This document shows, piece by piece, positions 6,852 to 15,056 of a DNA stretch of 64,000 nucleotides. The translations under genes were made by a program, and so were the position numbers. Source of the stretch: Sphingobacteriales bacterium (GTDB lineage: Bacteria; Bacteroidota; Bacteroidia; Chitinophagales; Chitinophagaceae). Every line of letters begins with the position of its first letter. Position 1 is the first letter of the stretch. The notes under the pieces are model-generated. The model searched no databases. It saw nothing but the letters and a program-made list of their open reading frames with translations, and was not told where the DNA came from. The stretch spans positions 1 through 64,000 of the forward strand of contig JAAXIF010000105.1 of the NCBI GenBank assembly GCA_012270485.1, given 5' to 3'.

Positions 6852-7061
6852 ATGAGTAATTGGCATGGTGGAAAGGGTTCCAAAAGAAGGAACTCAAACG
6901 AAGATTTATACTCAGAGAACTGGGAGAAAATCTTTGGCAAACCAAAACCCAAAGTTAAAGTTCGTAAAGAAACACCTTCACATGGACATACTCAAGTTCA
7001 TAAAGATAAGACTAAGGTTATCCCTAGATACTTAAAACATAAATTAGAATGGAAGGAATAG
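6852..7061 (+). CDS. Small basic conserved phage protein (MSNWHGGKGS), 69 aa
   Basis: The start is placed at ATG 6852, two bases after the preceding stop, because the product then begins MSNWHGGKGSKRR, a form seen in many T4-like marine phages. The longer frame from 6765 would overlap the membrane microprotein and begin with an unrelated Cys/Phe-rich stretch. The protein is basic, with a central NWEKIFGKPKPK and no hydrophobic segment. It ends one base before the stop of the convergent tape measure gene. Function unknown. Confidence 0.65.
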   Translation: MSNWHGGKGSKRRNSNEDLYSENWEKIFGKPKPKVKVRKETPSHGHTQVHKDKTKVIPRYLKHKLEWKE

Positions 7062-7062
7062 A

Positions 7063-9600
7063 CTAGAAGTCGTCTTCTCCATATCCCATACCACCACCAT
7101 ACTTATAGACTGAAGCATCGTCATTGTTTACTCTTGGTGGATTGATATCATTATAAGTTTGACCACTCATCATCATGTTTGTGCTGTTAGCCATTGCAAC
7201 TTGAGCACCTTGTCCTTGTCCACCCATTCCTGCGTCTTCTCTTGCACCTGCGATTTGACCACCTTGGTCTTGAACTCCAGCAGCTGCAATTTCATCAGGT
7301 GAATATAAGTGTGGTATTCCGAATTTTTGTCTTGCAACAATATTGTGTTCTATCATCTGTTGTTGTAATCTAGACAATCTAATTTCTTCTGCTTGCATTT
7401 CTGCAGTTGCAGTTTCCATTTCACCTTTACCAGCATAAAATTCTTGACGCATTTTTTCATGTTCAGGGAATGCTTCTGCTCTATCTGCAAGAAGTTTTTG
7501 TTTGGTTTCCCACATTTCCCATGACATTGCACTATCTGATACAGGGCCGTTCCTACCAGTTGGGTCTACTTGAACTTGGTCACGAGCAGTTTGTTTTCTA
7601 ACTAATCTATCTTCGGATTGTGCAATCTGTTCTTCAGTTCTTTGTTGTGGTGTTGTTCCCATGACTTTACTTGCAAGAGCAGTCATTTTATCCCACCAAC
7701 TTTGTTTCTTAGGAGCACCTTGTTCTAATCTGATTAGTGCGGCAGTTAGTTCGTCTATACCTTCTGCAAATCGTTTTAGACCTTTTGCTTTTGCATCAAC
7801 ATTACTGAATAACATTATAGCACCTTCTGCATTTTGTAGTTTTTCAAATGCATTTCCTAGGTCAACTATCTTAGTCATGTCAACGTCTTCTAAACCTTTT
7901 GCAAAGTCAGTCACTTTCTCCATAGGAGATTTTGCACCGAATAGACTTCCTAGTCCTTCTAATAAACTTCCTATGAGTCCACCACCAGTCATTGCAACTA
8001 AACCAGCACCAATAGCTGCTAATCCAGCACCAACTAGAATTAAGTTTCCACCATCAACTAAACTTAGTTTCAATATATCCGTTATGAACATATTGAATGC
8101 TTGTGCAGCTAGTTGAGCTGCATATGCAAATGGAATTAAAGCTGCACCTAGTAATGCGATTGCAACAGCACCCAGTGCAATAACGGGAAGCATAGTTCCC
8201 AGTATTGAGGCTGCTACTGCAAGAACAGTAAGACCGATTGCAATTGCAGCTATGGTTCCTATACCTGCGTCTTTCATTAAGTTAAGTGCAAATGCAAATG
8301 GGATTAATGAGGCACCTAATACAAAGATAGCAGCGGCACCTTTTAAGATACCCATTGTTGCTTTACCGATTAATCTTGCAAATAGTATTAAACCACCAAG
8401 TGCAACAAAACCAGTTAATAGTGTTTTGAAATCTAAACCTTGGAATGCTTTAAGTCCGACTGCAAGAATACCGATTGTTCCACCAAGTATCGCAAGTGTC
8501 AATGCACCTTTTAATACTTTAGAGTCACCAAATCTTTTAACACCTCTTGCAATTGCACCTAAGAAACCACCACTCTTACCTGCTTTCTTTGTGATACCAG
8601 TTGACTTATCTGCTTGGTCAGAAGACATACCAGCAGCCATTCCTTTTGCTTTATCTTTTAATGCACCACCGATAACACCTTCGTCTTTACCACCTTCTTT
8701 TGCTTTAGGTGTAAGAAGGTTTTTGAAACCTTCCATGAAACCACCGACTTTATCTTTGAGTCCTCTACCTGCGTCACCTAAGACACCACCGATTGAACCC
8801 ATAACGTCACTAATTGCATTTACTTTCTTAGTGACTGTATCAGCAAAACCAAGTATATCAATTCCAGTTAGTTCTTCAATACCACTACTGAACTTCTCTA
8901 GACCTTCTGATTTAGTTGCTTGTTCTAAACCTTTTTGATATGCTTCAGTAGATTCTGAGAGTGCTTCTTTCTTTTCTTCTAGTGATTTTTTCTCTAGTGC
9001 AATCTCTCTATCAAAGGCTGCCGTGATTTCTTCTTGTTTTTCTTTTCTTTTGGATTGTAAATCTTCTATGAGTTTAGTGTTCTCGTTTAAGGCTGCACCT
9101 TGTAAACCAAATGATTTTGCACGTGCATCGTCAATCTGTTTATCTAATTGACCGAGAACATTATTTCTTTTAAGTGCAACTTCAAGTCTTGCTTGTTTTT
9201 TGTCTTCAAGTTCCATTAATGCGTCTTGAGTTGCATTGAATTCTAATTGTGCATTTCTCATTCCTTCAAAGTCGAAGGTTTCCATTACACCATCAATTTC
9301 TTGTGAGAAGTTTGATTGTAATTGTTTGAGTTCTTTAGGGTCAAGGGCTGATTCACCCTCTTTCATATATTTGTCGACAAGACCAGTGAGGTTTTTTAAT
9401 TTTCTAGTTGCCAATGCACCCGTAAAGGAATCCTTACTGGATTCCCTAAAGTCTGCAGTTATCTTAGCAACTTGTGGAGAAACTTCTTCTAAATCTGATA
9501 TGATTTTTTGAAAACCAGGCTTCAGTTTAGCATTAACGTCTTTGATTTCTTTAGCTAAATCTTCCCGTTGTTCTCTTATACTCTTGGTTCCGTCATCCAT
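7063..9600 (-). CDS. Tail tape measure protein (gp29 counterpart)
   Basis: This 845-residue protein is the largest on this strand and has tape-measure architecture. The long N-terminal half is alpha-helical and charged (coiled coil, about residues 1-240). A glycine/alanine-rich hydrophobic middle (about 360-540) has several membrane-like segments. A second charged region and a Gly/Gln/Asn-rich tail follow. In the virion such proteins fill the tail tube, set its length and are ejected with the DNA. It lies downstream of gp54, gp26 and the frameshift frame, matching the tube-chaperone-tape order of long-tailed phages. It is longer than T4 gp29 (590). The start at ATG 9600 follows AGGA. Confidence 0.75.
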   Translation of the reverse strand: MDDGTKSIREQREDLAKEIKDVNAKLKPGFQKIISDLEEVSPQVAKITADFRESSKDSFTGALATRKLKNLTGLVDKYMKEGESALDPKELKQLQSNFSQEIDGVMETFDFEGMRNAQLEFNATQDALMELEDKKQARLEVALKRNNVLGQLDKQIDDARAKSFGLQGAALNENTKLIEDLQSKRKEKQEEITAAFDREIALEKKSLEEKKEALSESTEAYQKGLEQATKSEGLEKFSSGIEELTGIDILGFADTVTKKVNAISDVMGSIGGVLGDAGRGLKDKVGGFMEGFKNLLTPKAKEGGKDEGVIGGALKDKAKGMAAGMSSDQADKSTGITKKAGKSGGFLGAIARGVKRFGDSKVLKGALTLAILGGTIGILAVGLKAFQGLDFKTLLTGFVALGGLILFARLIGKATMGILKGAAAIFVLGASLIPFAFALNLMKDAGIGTIAAIAIGLTVLAVAASILGTMLPVIALGAVAIALLGAALIPFAYAAQLAAQAFNMFITDILKLSLVDGGNLILVGAGLAAIGAGLVAMTGGGLIGSLLEGLGSLFGAKSPMEKVTDFAKGLEDVDMTKIVDLGNAFEKLQNAEGAIMLFSNVDAKAKGLKRFAEGIDELTAALIRLEQGAPKKQSWWDKMTALASKVMGTTPQQRTEEQIAQSEDRLVRKQTARDQVQVDPTGRNGPVSDSAMSWEMWETKQKLLADRAEAFPEHEKMRQEFYAGKGEMETATAEMQAEEIRLSRLQQQMIEHNIVARQKFGIPHLYSPDEIAAAGVQDQGGQIAGAREDAGMGGQGQGAQVAMANSTNMMMSGQTYNDINPPRVNNDDASVYKYGGGMGYGEDDF

Positions 9601-9611
9601 TTATACGAGTC

Positions 9612-9998
9612 CTATTTTCCGCCGAAGGCTTTTCCTGCTTCACTAATACCAAATGCACCTAGTGTCACAACAACAAATGAAGTGTAAATAGTATCCGAGA
9701 TTACAAGGTCTTTACCTGCGAATGCAGTGACCAAATCACAAATACCGAATACAGTCATTAATGTAAATGAGATAAAACCAATAATTGATTTCTCATTTAT
9801 ATCATTGTCGTCTAAAAACAAATCCATGAATTTTCTTTTAGGTGGTGCAAGTTGTGACCTAGCTTTCTTAGCCTCTTCTTGCATTTCCTTAATCTTATCT
9901 TCCTGTTCATCTAACTGGTCGATAAGTTTCATATATTTGTCTAGGGAAATCTCGACTTCGTTAGTCGTATTATTTTCCTTTATGATTGTGTCCGCCAT
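9612..9998 (-). CDS. Coiled-coil membrane protein, 128 aa
   Basis: Residues 1-55 are charged and helical (LDKYMKLIDQLDEQEDKIKEMQEEAKKAR), a likely coiled coil. Two hydrophobic helices follow at about 72-92 and 100-120, and a short glycine/lysine end (EAGKAFGGK). It sits between the gp26 frameshift region and the tape measure gene, with an AGGA ribosome site. The two-helix layout is holin-like, but nothing else links it to lysis and no endolysin is near. A tail-associated membrane or tape-measure partner is equally possible. Confidence 0.6.
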   Translation of the reverse strand: MADTIIKENNTTNEVEISLDKYMKLIDQLDEQEDKIKEMQEEAKKARSQLAPPKRKFMDLFLDDNDINEKSIIGFISFTLMTVFGICDLVTAFAGKDLVISDTIYTSFVVVTLGAFGISEAGKAFGGK

Positions 9999-10007
9999 AA
10001 TGTTTTC

Positions 10008-10220
10008 CTATCTTCTTTTAGACTGAGCTCTGATTTTTGCGTTCTCGGCCTCTTGTCTACTTTTTTCTTCTTTAAGATGTTGCATTAATAACTTAATGTA
10101 AATCTCTCTTTCCCAAGGTATCATATTGTCTAATTCAGTCAACGAATACTTGTGGTGTTGCATTAATTGAAAGTTAGTGTTATAATGATTGAACACACTT
10201 TCATGAGAAAGAGCTATTAA
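10008..10220 (-). CDS. -1 frame extension of gp26 (chaperone T-like domain)
   Basis: This frame is open in the -1 register from the end of gp26. After the U8 run it reads LIALSHESVFNHYNTNFQLMQHHKYSLTELD and ends QSKRR, about 70 residues. As a free gene it would need the GTG at 10196 or a late ATG, neither with a ribosome site. LTELDNMIPWEREIYIKLL is a compact helical domain like the second part of tail assembly chaperones, which are made as frameshift fusions (lambda G/GT) just before the tape measure gene. I infer a gp26-fusion product. It stands where T4-like genomes often list gp51, but it is far shorter than T4 gp51. Confidence 0.6.
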   Translation of the reverse strand, partial: LIALSHESVFNHYNTNFQLMQHHKYSLTELDNMIPWEREIYIKLLMQHLKEEKSRQEAENAKIRAQSKRR

Positions 10221-10921
10221 AAAAAATTTTGAATTCCTTCTAAGTTCTGCTCATTCTTTGTTCCACACTCTTCACAATCCCACTCTAGTCTTGCACTTAA
10301 TTTTGGAAGTTGGTCAAACCACTTTCCAACAAGTTCTAACTGAGGGAACGTTAAAGAATCCACAAACTCGTCCCTTTCTGCTTTAGTCAAGTCCGAACCT
10401 TCATAAACATTCTCTTCGTCAAAAATGTTTACTATAGATTGTTTAATAAGTTCTACTGTTTGACTTTCCTCTTTAAGGTCTGCGACCTTTTCGACTCCTT
10501 CAACAAGTGGAACCATTAATGTCAATCCTACTTTATCAGTAATCATGACTGTATAGTCTTCAGGAAGATTACCTTCAGGTTGAATATCGTCTAAGTTAAG
10601 TGTCACGTCTTTAGTATTCGGACACTCTCTGTTCACGCATGGGAACATTAATTTAGACGTATCCCCTACAGATACTTTTCTTACTTGAATGAATAACCAT
10701 TCTAAGTCTGTAGTAGGTAAATCCTCAATAACTACTTTATCATTAGTCACTGCTTGTAGCAATTTTTTAACAGATTGCATAGTCTGTTTTGGGTCAGCAC
10801 CTTCTTTAGCTTGAACTAAAATGTTCTGTTCTTTTACTAGAAATGGTCGATATTCTATATCTTGACCACTAACTGGTAAAACTGTTCTATAAGTCGGTGT
10901 CGACTGTATTGGTAATGCCAT
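10217..10921 (-). CDS. gp26: gp26 baseplate hub/tail assembly protein
   Basis: This 234-residue protein belongs to the T4 gp26 baseplate-protein family. The N terminus TYRTVLPVSGQDIEYRPFLVKEQ followed by helical LLQAVTNDKVVIEDLPTTDLEWL is characteristic. It has a Cys pair at CVNREC and another at CEECG, suggesting a zinc-stabilised module. In T4, gp26 acts in hub assembly around the tape measure protein. Here it lies between gp54 and the tape measure gene, the usual place for tail chaperones, and ends on the slippery U8. GAGGATAATATA precedes the ATG. Confidence 0.8.
   Translation of the reverse strand: MALPIQSTPTYRTVLPVSGQDIEYRPFLVKEQNILVQAKEGADPKQTMQSVKKLLQAVTNDKVVIEDLPTTDLEWLFIQVRKVSVGDTSKLMFPCVNRECPNTKDVTLNLDDIQPEGNLPEDYTVMITDKVGLTLMVPLVEGVEKVADLKEESQTVELIKQSIVNIFDEENVYEGSDLTKAERDEFVDSLTFPQLELVGKWFDQLPKLSARLEWDCEECGTKNEQNLEGIQNFF
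10219..10226 (-). other. Candidate -1 frameshift slippery site (U8)
   Basis: The gp26 message ends AAU UUU UUU UAA. The heptamer U UUU UUU in the zero frame allows both tRNAs to re-pair after slipping back one base. The next codon is then UUA and the reading continues in the downstream frame with no stop. A weak stem (AGTGT/ACACT) can form about 20 bases downstream. Confidence 0.6.
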
Positions 10922-10950
10922 TATATTATCCTCACTTAATTAATTTATTC

Positions 10951-11796
10951 TTAATCACCACCACCACCGATGTTAAGACCACCAATTTTTCTATTGATGT
11001 TCTTACCACGGGTAAGTTGGCCTTCAAGACCACTTAGTTTATTTAGGTATTCTCCAGCCTTTGGATTAAACCTAGACAACACATTGAGTGTATCAAGTGT
11101 TGCATCTAAAATCTTTCTTCCTCTTCCTGCTTGAGGTGGTTCTGCACCATTGTCTTTTGGTTCAATTTTTCTTACCTCATCAGGTTCACTAGGATATGAA
11201 ACATCAAAATCTTTATATTCAAATGTCACTTCGAACTCCATGATTCCACCTGCTTCGTTTGAACTTGCAAGAGATTGTTCTGAATATGATACTGGATATA
11301 CGTCATGGAATTCATATAACATTCTAGGTTTACCACCTTGACTTAATTGTGTAATGTTTAATTCTCCCACATATCCACTATCGAAGTTTTTTCCGTCACC
11401 ATACATGTATCTCATAACAGGTTGAAACTTTGTTCCTTGACCTCTATCGTATGCACTTTGAGCGGGTTTTCCTTCAAAGATAAATCTTTGCCATGCATCT
11501 ATAAGAACCCTATCGTAGAAGTGTGTATCACATAAGAATGTTAGTGCAATACCACCATCAAAACTTACTGTTCCATCAGGGATTTGCCTTGGAGCTCCAA
11601 AGGTTGCTTCTTCATTGGTTCCCAGTTCAACGCCTGGAAGACTTGCACTTATACAACGGAAGTTGTGTCCGTCTTGAGGGTCAAATTGCATATTGAATCC
11701 ACCTTGACTTACACCACCTATAATCTGAACGTCATAAAAATTGGGTCTTGCACCCGTATCGAAATAAGATATAAAATCGTTGATACCTACACTCAT
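10951..11796 (-). CDS. gp54: gp54 baseplate tail-tube initiator
   Basis: gp54 sits on top of the baseplate and starts tube polymerisation, and is related to the tube protein gp19. This 281-residue protein has the tube-fold pattern: NFRCISASLPGVELG near residue 45, a DGGIALTFLCDTHFYDRVLIDAWQRFIF core, and a late FEVTFEYKDFDV strand. A C-terminal extension ends in RKIGGLNIGGGGD. AGAAGGA lies before the start. It is in the inverted block together with gp26 and the tape measure gene, all parts of the hub-tube interface. Confidence 0.8.
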   Translation of the reverse strand: MSVGINDFISYFDTGARPNFYDVQIIGGVSQGGFNMQFDPQDGHNFRCISASLPGVELGTNEEATFGAPRQIPDGTVSFDGGIALTFLCDTHFYDRVLIDAWQRFIFEGKPAQSAYDRGQGTKFQPVMRYMYGDGKNFDSGYVGELNITQLSQGGKPRMLYEFHDVYPVSYSEQSLASSNEAGGIMEFEVTFEYKDFDVSYPSEPDEVRKIEPKDNGAEPPQAGRGRKILDATLDTLNVLSRFNPKAGEYLNKLSGLEGQLTRGKNINRKIGGLNIGGGGD

Positions 11797-12365
11797 ATTA
11801 CTTTCCTTCTACTATCTGCATAAACTTTGTTTGCATTTACGTTAAACTGTTGTGTTGGCAACATTGCAACTATCTCCCAATATTGTGGAGGGACTAGACT
11901 GAATTGACTTCGGATATGACCATAGAGATATTCTTTTAAACATGGTTTATAATACTTCAATCTTGATACACCCTTTAATAATTCATATGTTAATCTAAGT
12001 CTAGTTGTATCGTCATAGTCTTTATTGTTTGTATATTCATATAACTCCTCTAAGAATATAACTCTATAACGAGGTGCAATGTAATGAAAGTTAATACCAA
12101 GAAATCCAGTTGCATACTTTCTAATTGGAACAACTAAAGGAAATCTATCCCAGTAAGGTAATGTATCTTTGTTCTTTGCATCATAAAAATACATATACAT
12201 CTTACCTAACTCTAATTGAGTGACTATTTCACCCTCTCTTAGTGTTTGGTCGGGTCTTAACTTCACATATCTTAGGTTATCTTTGAACCATTCTAATGAT
12301 TCGAAACTCCTTTGTTGTAATTCCGAAGGAGATTCGTTCATTAATTTTTCAAATAGACCTGCCAT
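11793..12365 (-). CDS. Conserved T4-like phage protein, 190 aa (LPYWDRFPLV motif)
   Basis: This soluble 190-residue protein has a strongly patterned centre: DTLPYWDRFPLVVPI followed by GFLGINFHYIAPRYR. Proteins with this pattern are common beside gp54 in T4-like marine phages. It overlaps the gp54 start by four bases and has its own late promoter. The consistent structural neighbourhood suggests a virion or assembly role. DNA-end protector gp2 and small tail proteins are both possible identities, but I cannot choose between them from sequence alone. Confidence 0.65.
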   Translation of the reverse strand: MAGLFEKLMNESPSELQQRSFESLEWFKDNLRYVKLRPDQTLREGEIVTQLELGKMYMYFYDAKNKDTLPYWDRFPLVVPIRKYATGFLGINFHYIAPRYRVIFLEELYEYTNNKDYDDTTRLRLTYELLKGVSRLKYYKPCLKEYLYGHIRSQFSLVPPQYWEIVAMLPTQQFNVNANKVYADSRRKVI

Positions 12366-12372
12366 TGTCTAT

Positions 12373-12380
12373 TATTTATG
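12373..12380 (-). promoter_or_regulatory. Late promoter box (minus strand)
   Basis: On the minus strand this reads CATAAATA, one base from the T4 late consensus, and ends seven bases before the ATG at 12365. It would drive the 190-aa gene, gp54, gp26 and the tape measure gene. The predicted leader is only a few bases. Confidence 0.5.
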
Positions 12381-12383
12381 CTT

Positions 12384-13295
12384 TTAAAAGGTTTTTCTGA
12401 TAAAGAAATCATCACATTCCCATTCTTTATCTTCAAAAGGAATCTTAAATATCTGATTAGCTTGATTACGACCAAATGTTTTTCCGTGTTTCATGTGTAT
12501 CTCTAGACATTCATAGTGTTTATGACCTTCTGCAAAACATTCAACGTATTCATAAGTGTCAGGGTCACCATAGAGTTTAGGTTTCTTATAATTAAATATC
12601 TCTTCTTGATAACGTCTTGCAGTTAAATAAAAGTTTGGTCTATCCTCGTCTACGTGCCATTCCAGTATGGGTTTTGCACCAAAATGTTGCATTCCTTCTG
12701 AGTCATAACCTTTAGTGTCTACCCATTGATTTCTTTTAACACTAAAGATATTTCTATATTCAGGAAATTCTAAAATTGGTGTATCAGGGAATAACTCTTT
12801 ACTATCCCAACAATCCCAAAGGACTATTTCTTGTTCATACATTTCACCAACTGCAAGTGCATATTGTCTTATTGCGCCTGGGTGAAACCATAGTGTTCCT
12901 CTTTTAGTGACACATGCTTGTGGATACGAATACCAACCATTCTCTTTCCACTCGTCAATCAACCACCTACATTTAGCTCCATGGAAGAATCTATTGTCAC
13001 CTGAATTTTCTAATCTTACTCTCATGTCTTGAGATAAAGCAAATGGTTGTTTTCCGTCCTTTATTGATTGCATGTATTCTTCTTGTCCCATAGGACTCCA
13101 TGGTTCACTATTTGCAAATTGCATTAATGCTTGTGCATATCCAGCTCCACCTACTTTGGTTGACTTCCAGTGTGTAGTTGGAAGTTCAGTTATCTGTTTC
13201 CAAGTGACAATCTTTGGTTTACTTTCTTTTCTTATATCATTAAAGATTTTCTCAACTTGTAAATAATGTTCAGGTTCTTTTAAATGAATTAACAT
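12384..13295 (-). CDS. Phage protein with a ParB-like HPGxIR domain, 303 aa
   Basis: The middle of this protein (about residues 100-150) reads FHGAKCRWLIDEWKENGW, then PQACV, then LWFHPGAIRQYA. That matches the N-terminal part of the glycosyltransferase fusion at 45670-47220 (YHSAKAHWLI...HPGSIR). The arrangement, a helix followed by a strand and a His-Pro-Gly-x-x-Arg turn, resembles the ParB/sulfiredoxin fold, which is a guess. The rest is aromatic and acidic with many Trp and His. AAGGAAGAG precedes the start, which overlaps kdsB by seven bases. Function unknown. Confidence 0.6.
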   Translation of the reverse strand: MLIHLKEPEHYLQVEKIFNDIRKESKPKIVTWKQITELPTTHWKSTKVGGAGYAQALMQFANSEPWSPMGQEEYMQSIKDGKQPFALSQDMRVRLENSGDNRFFHGAKCRWLIDEWKENGWYSYPQACVTKRGTLWFHPGAIRQYALAVGEMYEQEIVLWDCWDSKELFPDTPILEFPEYRNIFSVKRNQWVDTKGYDSEGMQHFGAKPILEWHVDEDRPNFYLTARRYQEEIFNYKKPKLYGDPDTYEYVECFAEGHKHYECLEIHMKHGKTFGRNQANQIFKIPFEDKEWECDDFFIRKTF

Positions 13296-14044
13296 AATCT
13301 CTTCCTTAAAATTTCTTCTACTATCACCAAATCGTCAGGTGTGTCTACCGAATAACCCTCGTCTTCAACCTTAACCATTTTGACTTTATAACCATTCTCT
13401 ACATATCTCAACATTTCAACGGATTCACTTTTCTCTAAATCACGGACTGGAAGTTTAGTAAACATATCTAAGAACTCTCTATGAAATGCATATAGACCTA
13501 ATTGTTGTTTGACAATGGTTTCCTCTTTTTGGTAATATGGTATACTAAGACGTGAGTAATAGATTGCATTATTGTATGAATCAGTCACAACTTTTACTAC
13601 ATTGTTATCATGTCTTTTGTCCGAATAAAAATCTAATTCAACGTATGCATTAGATATCCCATTATTTGAATGGGAGTGTATAAGTGTATCGATTGCTTCA
13701 GGGTCAATCAGGGGTTCGTCACCTTGTATATTCACAAAGATATCTCCGTCAATTAAATCCAAAGCCTTTGCACACCTATCTGTTCCCGTTCTACATTCTT
13801 CGTCAATCACAATACATCTCATATCATTGACTGAACAGTATTGTGAAATTCTAGTGTCGTCTGTTAACACTATAACACTATCGAGTAGTTTTGATTGAGT
13901 TGCCTGATTGTATACTCGGTGAATCATTGGGAGTCCGAGTATTTCTTTTAGGGGTTTACCTTCGAATCTTGTAGAATGATATCGTGCTGGAATTAATCCA
14001 ACAACGAGATTAGATTCTTTATCGACTCTAGCGATACTTCGCAT
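13289..14044 (-). CDS. kdsB: CMP-Kdo synthetase (3-deoxy-manno-octulosonate cytidylyltransferase)
   Basis: KdsB activates the LPS sugar Kdo with CTP to CMP-Kdo. This 251-residue protein has the family landmarks in order: GLIPARYHSTRFEGKPL (nucleotide binding), VIVLTDDTRI, DEECRTGTDRCAKAL, FVNIQGDEPLID (catalytic Asp), YYSRLSIPY, and EMLRYVENGYKVKMV, ending SVDTPDDL. The length matches bacterial KdsB (about 250). The only usable ATG, at 14044, overlaps the phosphatase gene by 52 bases. Next to a HAD phosphatase it looks like a phage Kdo-handling cassette for modifying host surface sugar or making a virion glycan. Confidence 0.9.
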   Translation of the reverse strand: MRSIARVDKESNLVVGLIPARYHSTRFEGKPLKEILGLPMIHRVYNQATQSKLLDSVIVLTDDTRISQYCSVNDMRCIVIDEECRTGTDRCAKALDLIDGDIFVNIQGDEPLIDPEAIDTLIHSHSNNGISNAYVELDFYSDKRHDNNVVKVVTDSYNNAIYYSRLSIPYYQKEETIVKQQLGLYAFHREFLDMFTKLPVRDLEKSESVEMLRYVENGYKVKMVKVEDEGYSVDTPDDLVIVEEILRKRLC

Positions 14045-14616
14045 TCAACTTCTCCATAACCATATTTTGCATGTATAAAATCTACACCTGCTCTGTTTGC
14101 ACAAAACATATCTGATTGCATATCTCCAACGTAGTATGTTTCGTGTGGGTCAACATTACAGAATGCCATAGTATTTAGTAATTGGTCAGGAGCTGGTTTT
14201 CCTCTCAGACCTTGTTTAGGTGAACAGACATAATCAAATTCAGGAAACTTTTTTCCGTCCAGTATTAAACTTGCAATGACTTTTTTTACTCTTACGATAT
14301 CTTTAGAAGTGCAAATTGCAATCTTATATCCTTTTTCTTTTATGTGTTCTAGTGTTTCGATTGCACCTTCGTATATCTCAACTTCGTCAATAACCATATT
14401 CGATGCCTCGTCATAGGTGTCTTTGATTCGTTGTTGTGACTCAGTGAGTCCTAACTCGTCCAGTATATCAAAGAATGGTTTACCGATATGTTTTCTATAT
14501 TCGTCAAAAGGAACTTCTATATTGTGGTGAAGTTTTACAATGTCCCAAGACATTTCCATATTTTTTAATGAATCAATAAGGACTCCGTCTAAATCAAATG
14601 CAATGAGTTTCTTCAT
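13993..14616 (-). CDS. HAD-family phosphatase
   Basis: This 207-residue protein has all four HAD motifs: IAFDLDGVLIDS (nucleophile Asp), AICTSKD (motif II), GKPAPD (Lys, motif III) and YYVGDMQSDM (motif IV). A helical cap lies between motifs I and II, as in phosphoglycolate-phosphatase-like enzymes. Paired with kdsB it may remove phosphate from Kdo-8-phosphate or another sugar phosphate, although true KdsC lacks such a cap. The substrate is therefore unsettled. It starts within the ATGA overlap with gp4. Confidence 0.8.
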   Translation of the reverse strand: MKKLIAFDLDGVLIDSLKNMEMSWDIVKLHHNIEVPFDEYRKHIGKPFFDILDELGLTESQQRIKDTYDEASNMVIDEVEIYEGAIETLEHIKEKGYKIAICTSKDIVRVKKVIASLILDGKKFPEFDYVCSPKQGLRGKPAPDQLLNTMAFCNVDPHETYYVGDMQSDMFCANRAGVDFIHAKYGYGEVECEVSLESIKNLISLLD

Positions 14617-15056
14617 TTAACGAGGTGGTCTTCAGTAAGTATTCTGAATCCGTATCTCCTATCTCTACAATAATCGTCTGCAGCTTTAAATTTTGCTTGA
14701 TTGACTAGATATGTTGCAACCTCATTTAGATATCTTTTAGTTCTTCTTTGAGGTTCTTTAGGTGGGGATAACTGTTTCTTTGGTTTCACTTCTATGATTT
14801 CACGAACAGTTTGACCTTTCTTATTGACATATTTTATATAGAAGTCAGGAAAGTATCTATGAACTTTTCTATCGATAGGTGACTTATATGGTATGATAAT
14901 CTCTTCACTTCCCCATTCAATTATGTTGGGATTGTTATCACAATACACCATAAAACGTCTTTCCCACAAAGACCTATAGAATATCTTTGTAGGGTCACCC
15001 TTATATTTTTTATAATTTTTGGGTTTGAACTTGCCTGAATAACTTTTTCTAGACAT
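14613..15056 (-). CDS. gp4: gp4 head completion protein
   Basis: T4 gp4 (also called gp50) finishes DNA-filled heads before neck attachment. This 147-residue protein fits the family: SYSGKFKPKNYKKYKGDP, then YRSLWERRFMVYCDNNPNIIEWGSEEIIIPY, a RYFPDFYIKY strand, EIIEVKPKKQ, and VNQAKFKAADDYCRDR. The PD-x(n)-E-x-K pattern (FPDFY...EVKPK) is that of a PD-(D/E)XK nuclease fold. I chose ATG 15056 because the upstream GTG at 15065 adds only three unrelated residues. The start codon overlaps the opposite-strand late box for gp48. Confidence 0.85.
   Translation of the reverse strand: MSRKSYSGKFKPKNYKKYKGDPTKIFYRSLWERRFMVYCDNNPNIIEWGSEEIIIPYKSPIDRKVHRYFPDFYIKYVNKKGQTVREIIEVKPKKQLSPPKEPQRRTKRYLNEVATYLVNQAKFKAADDYCRDRRYGFRILTEDHLVK

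Noticed and set aside
8252..8938. A 228-codon open frame on the plus strand inside the tape measure gene
   Set aside because: Its Pro/Ala/Ser-rich product is the complement of the low-complexity Gly/Ala/Lys sequence of the tape measure gene, and it has no ribosome site or family resemblance.
11793..12365. Assignment as DNA-end protector gp2
   Set aside because: Context allows it, but I cannot show the family motifs with confidence, so it is left as a conserved unknown.
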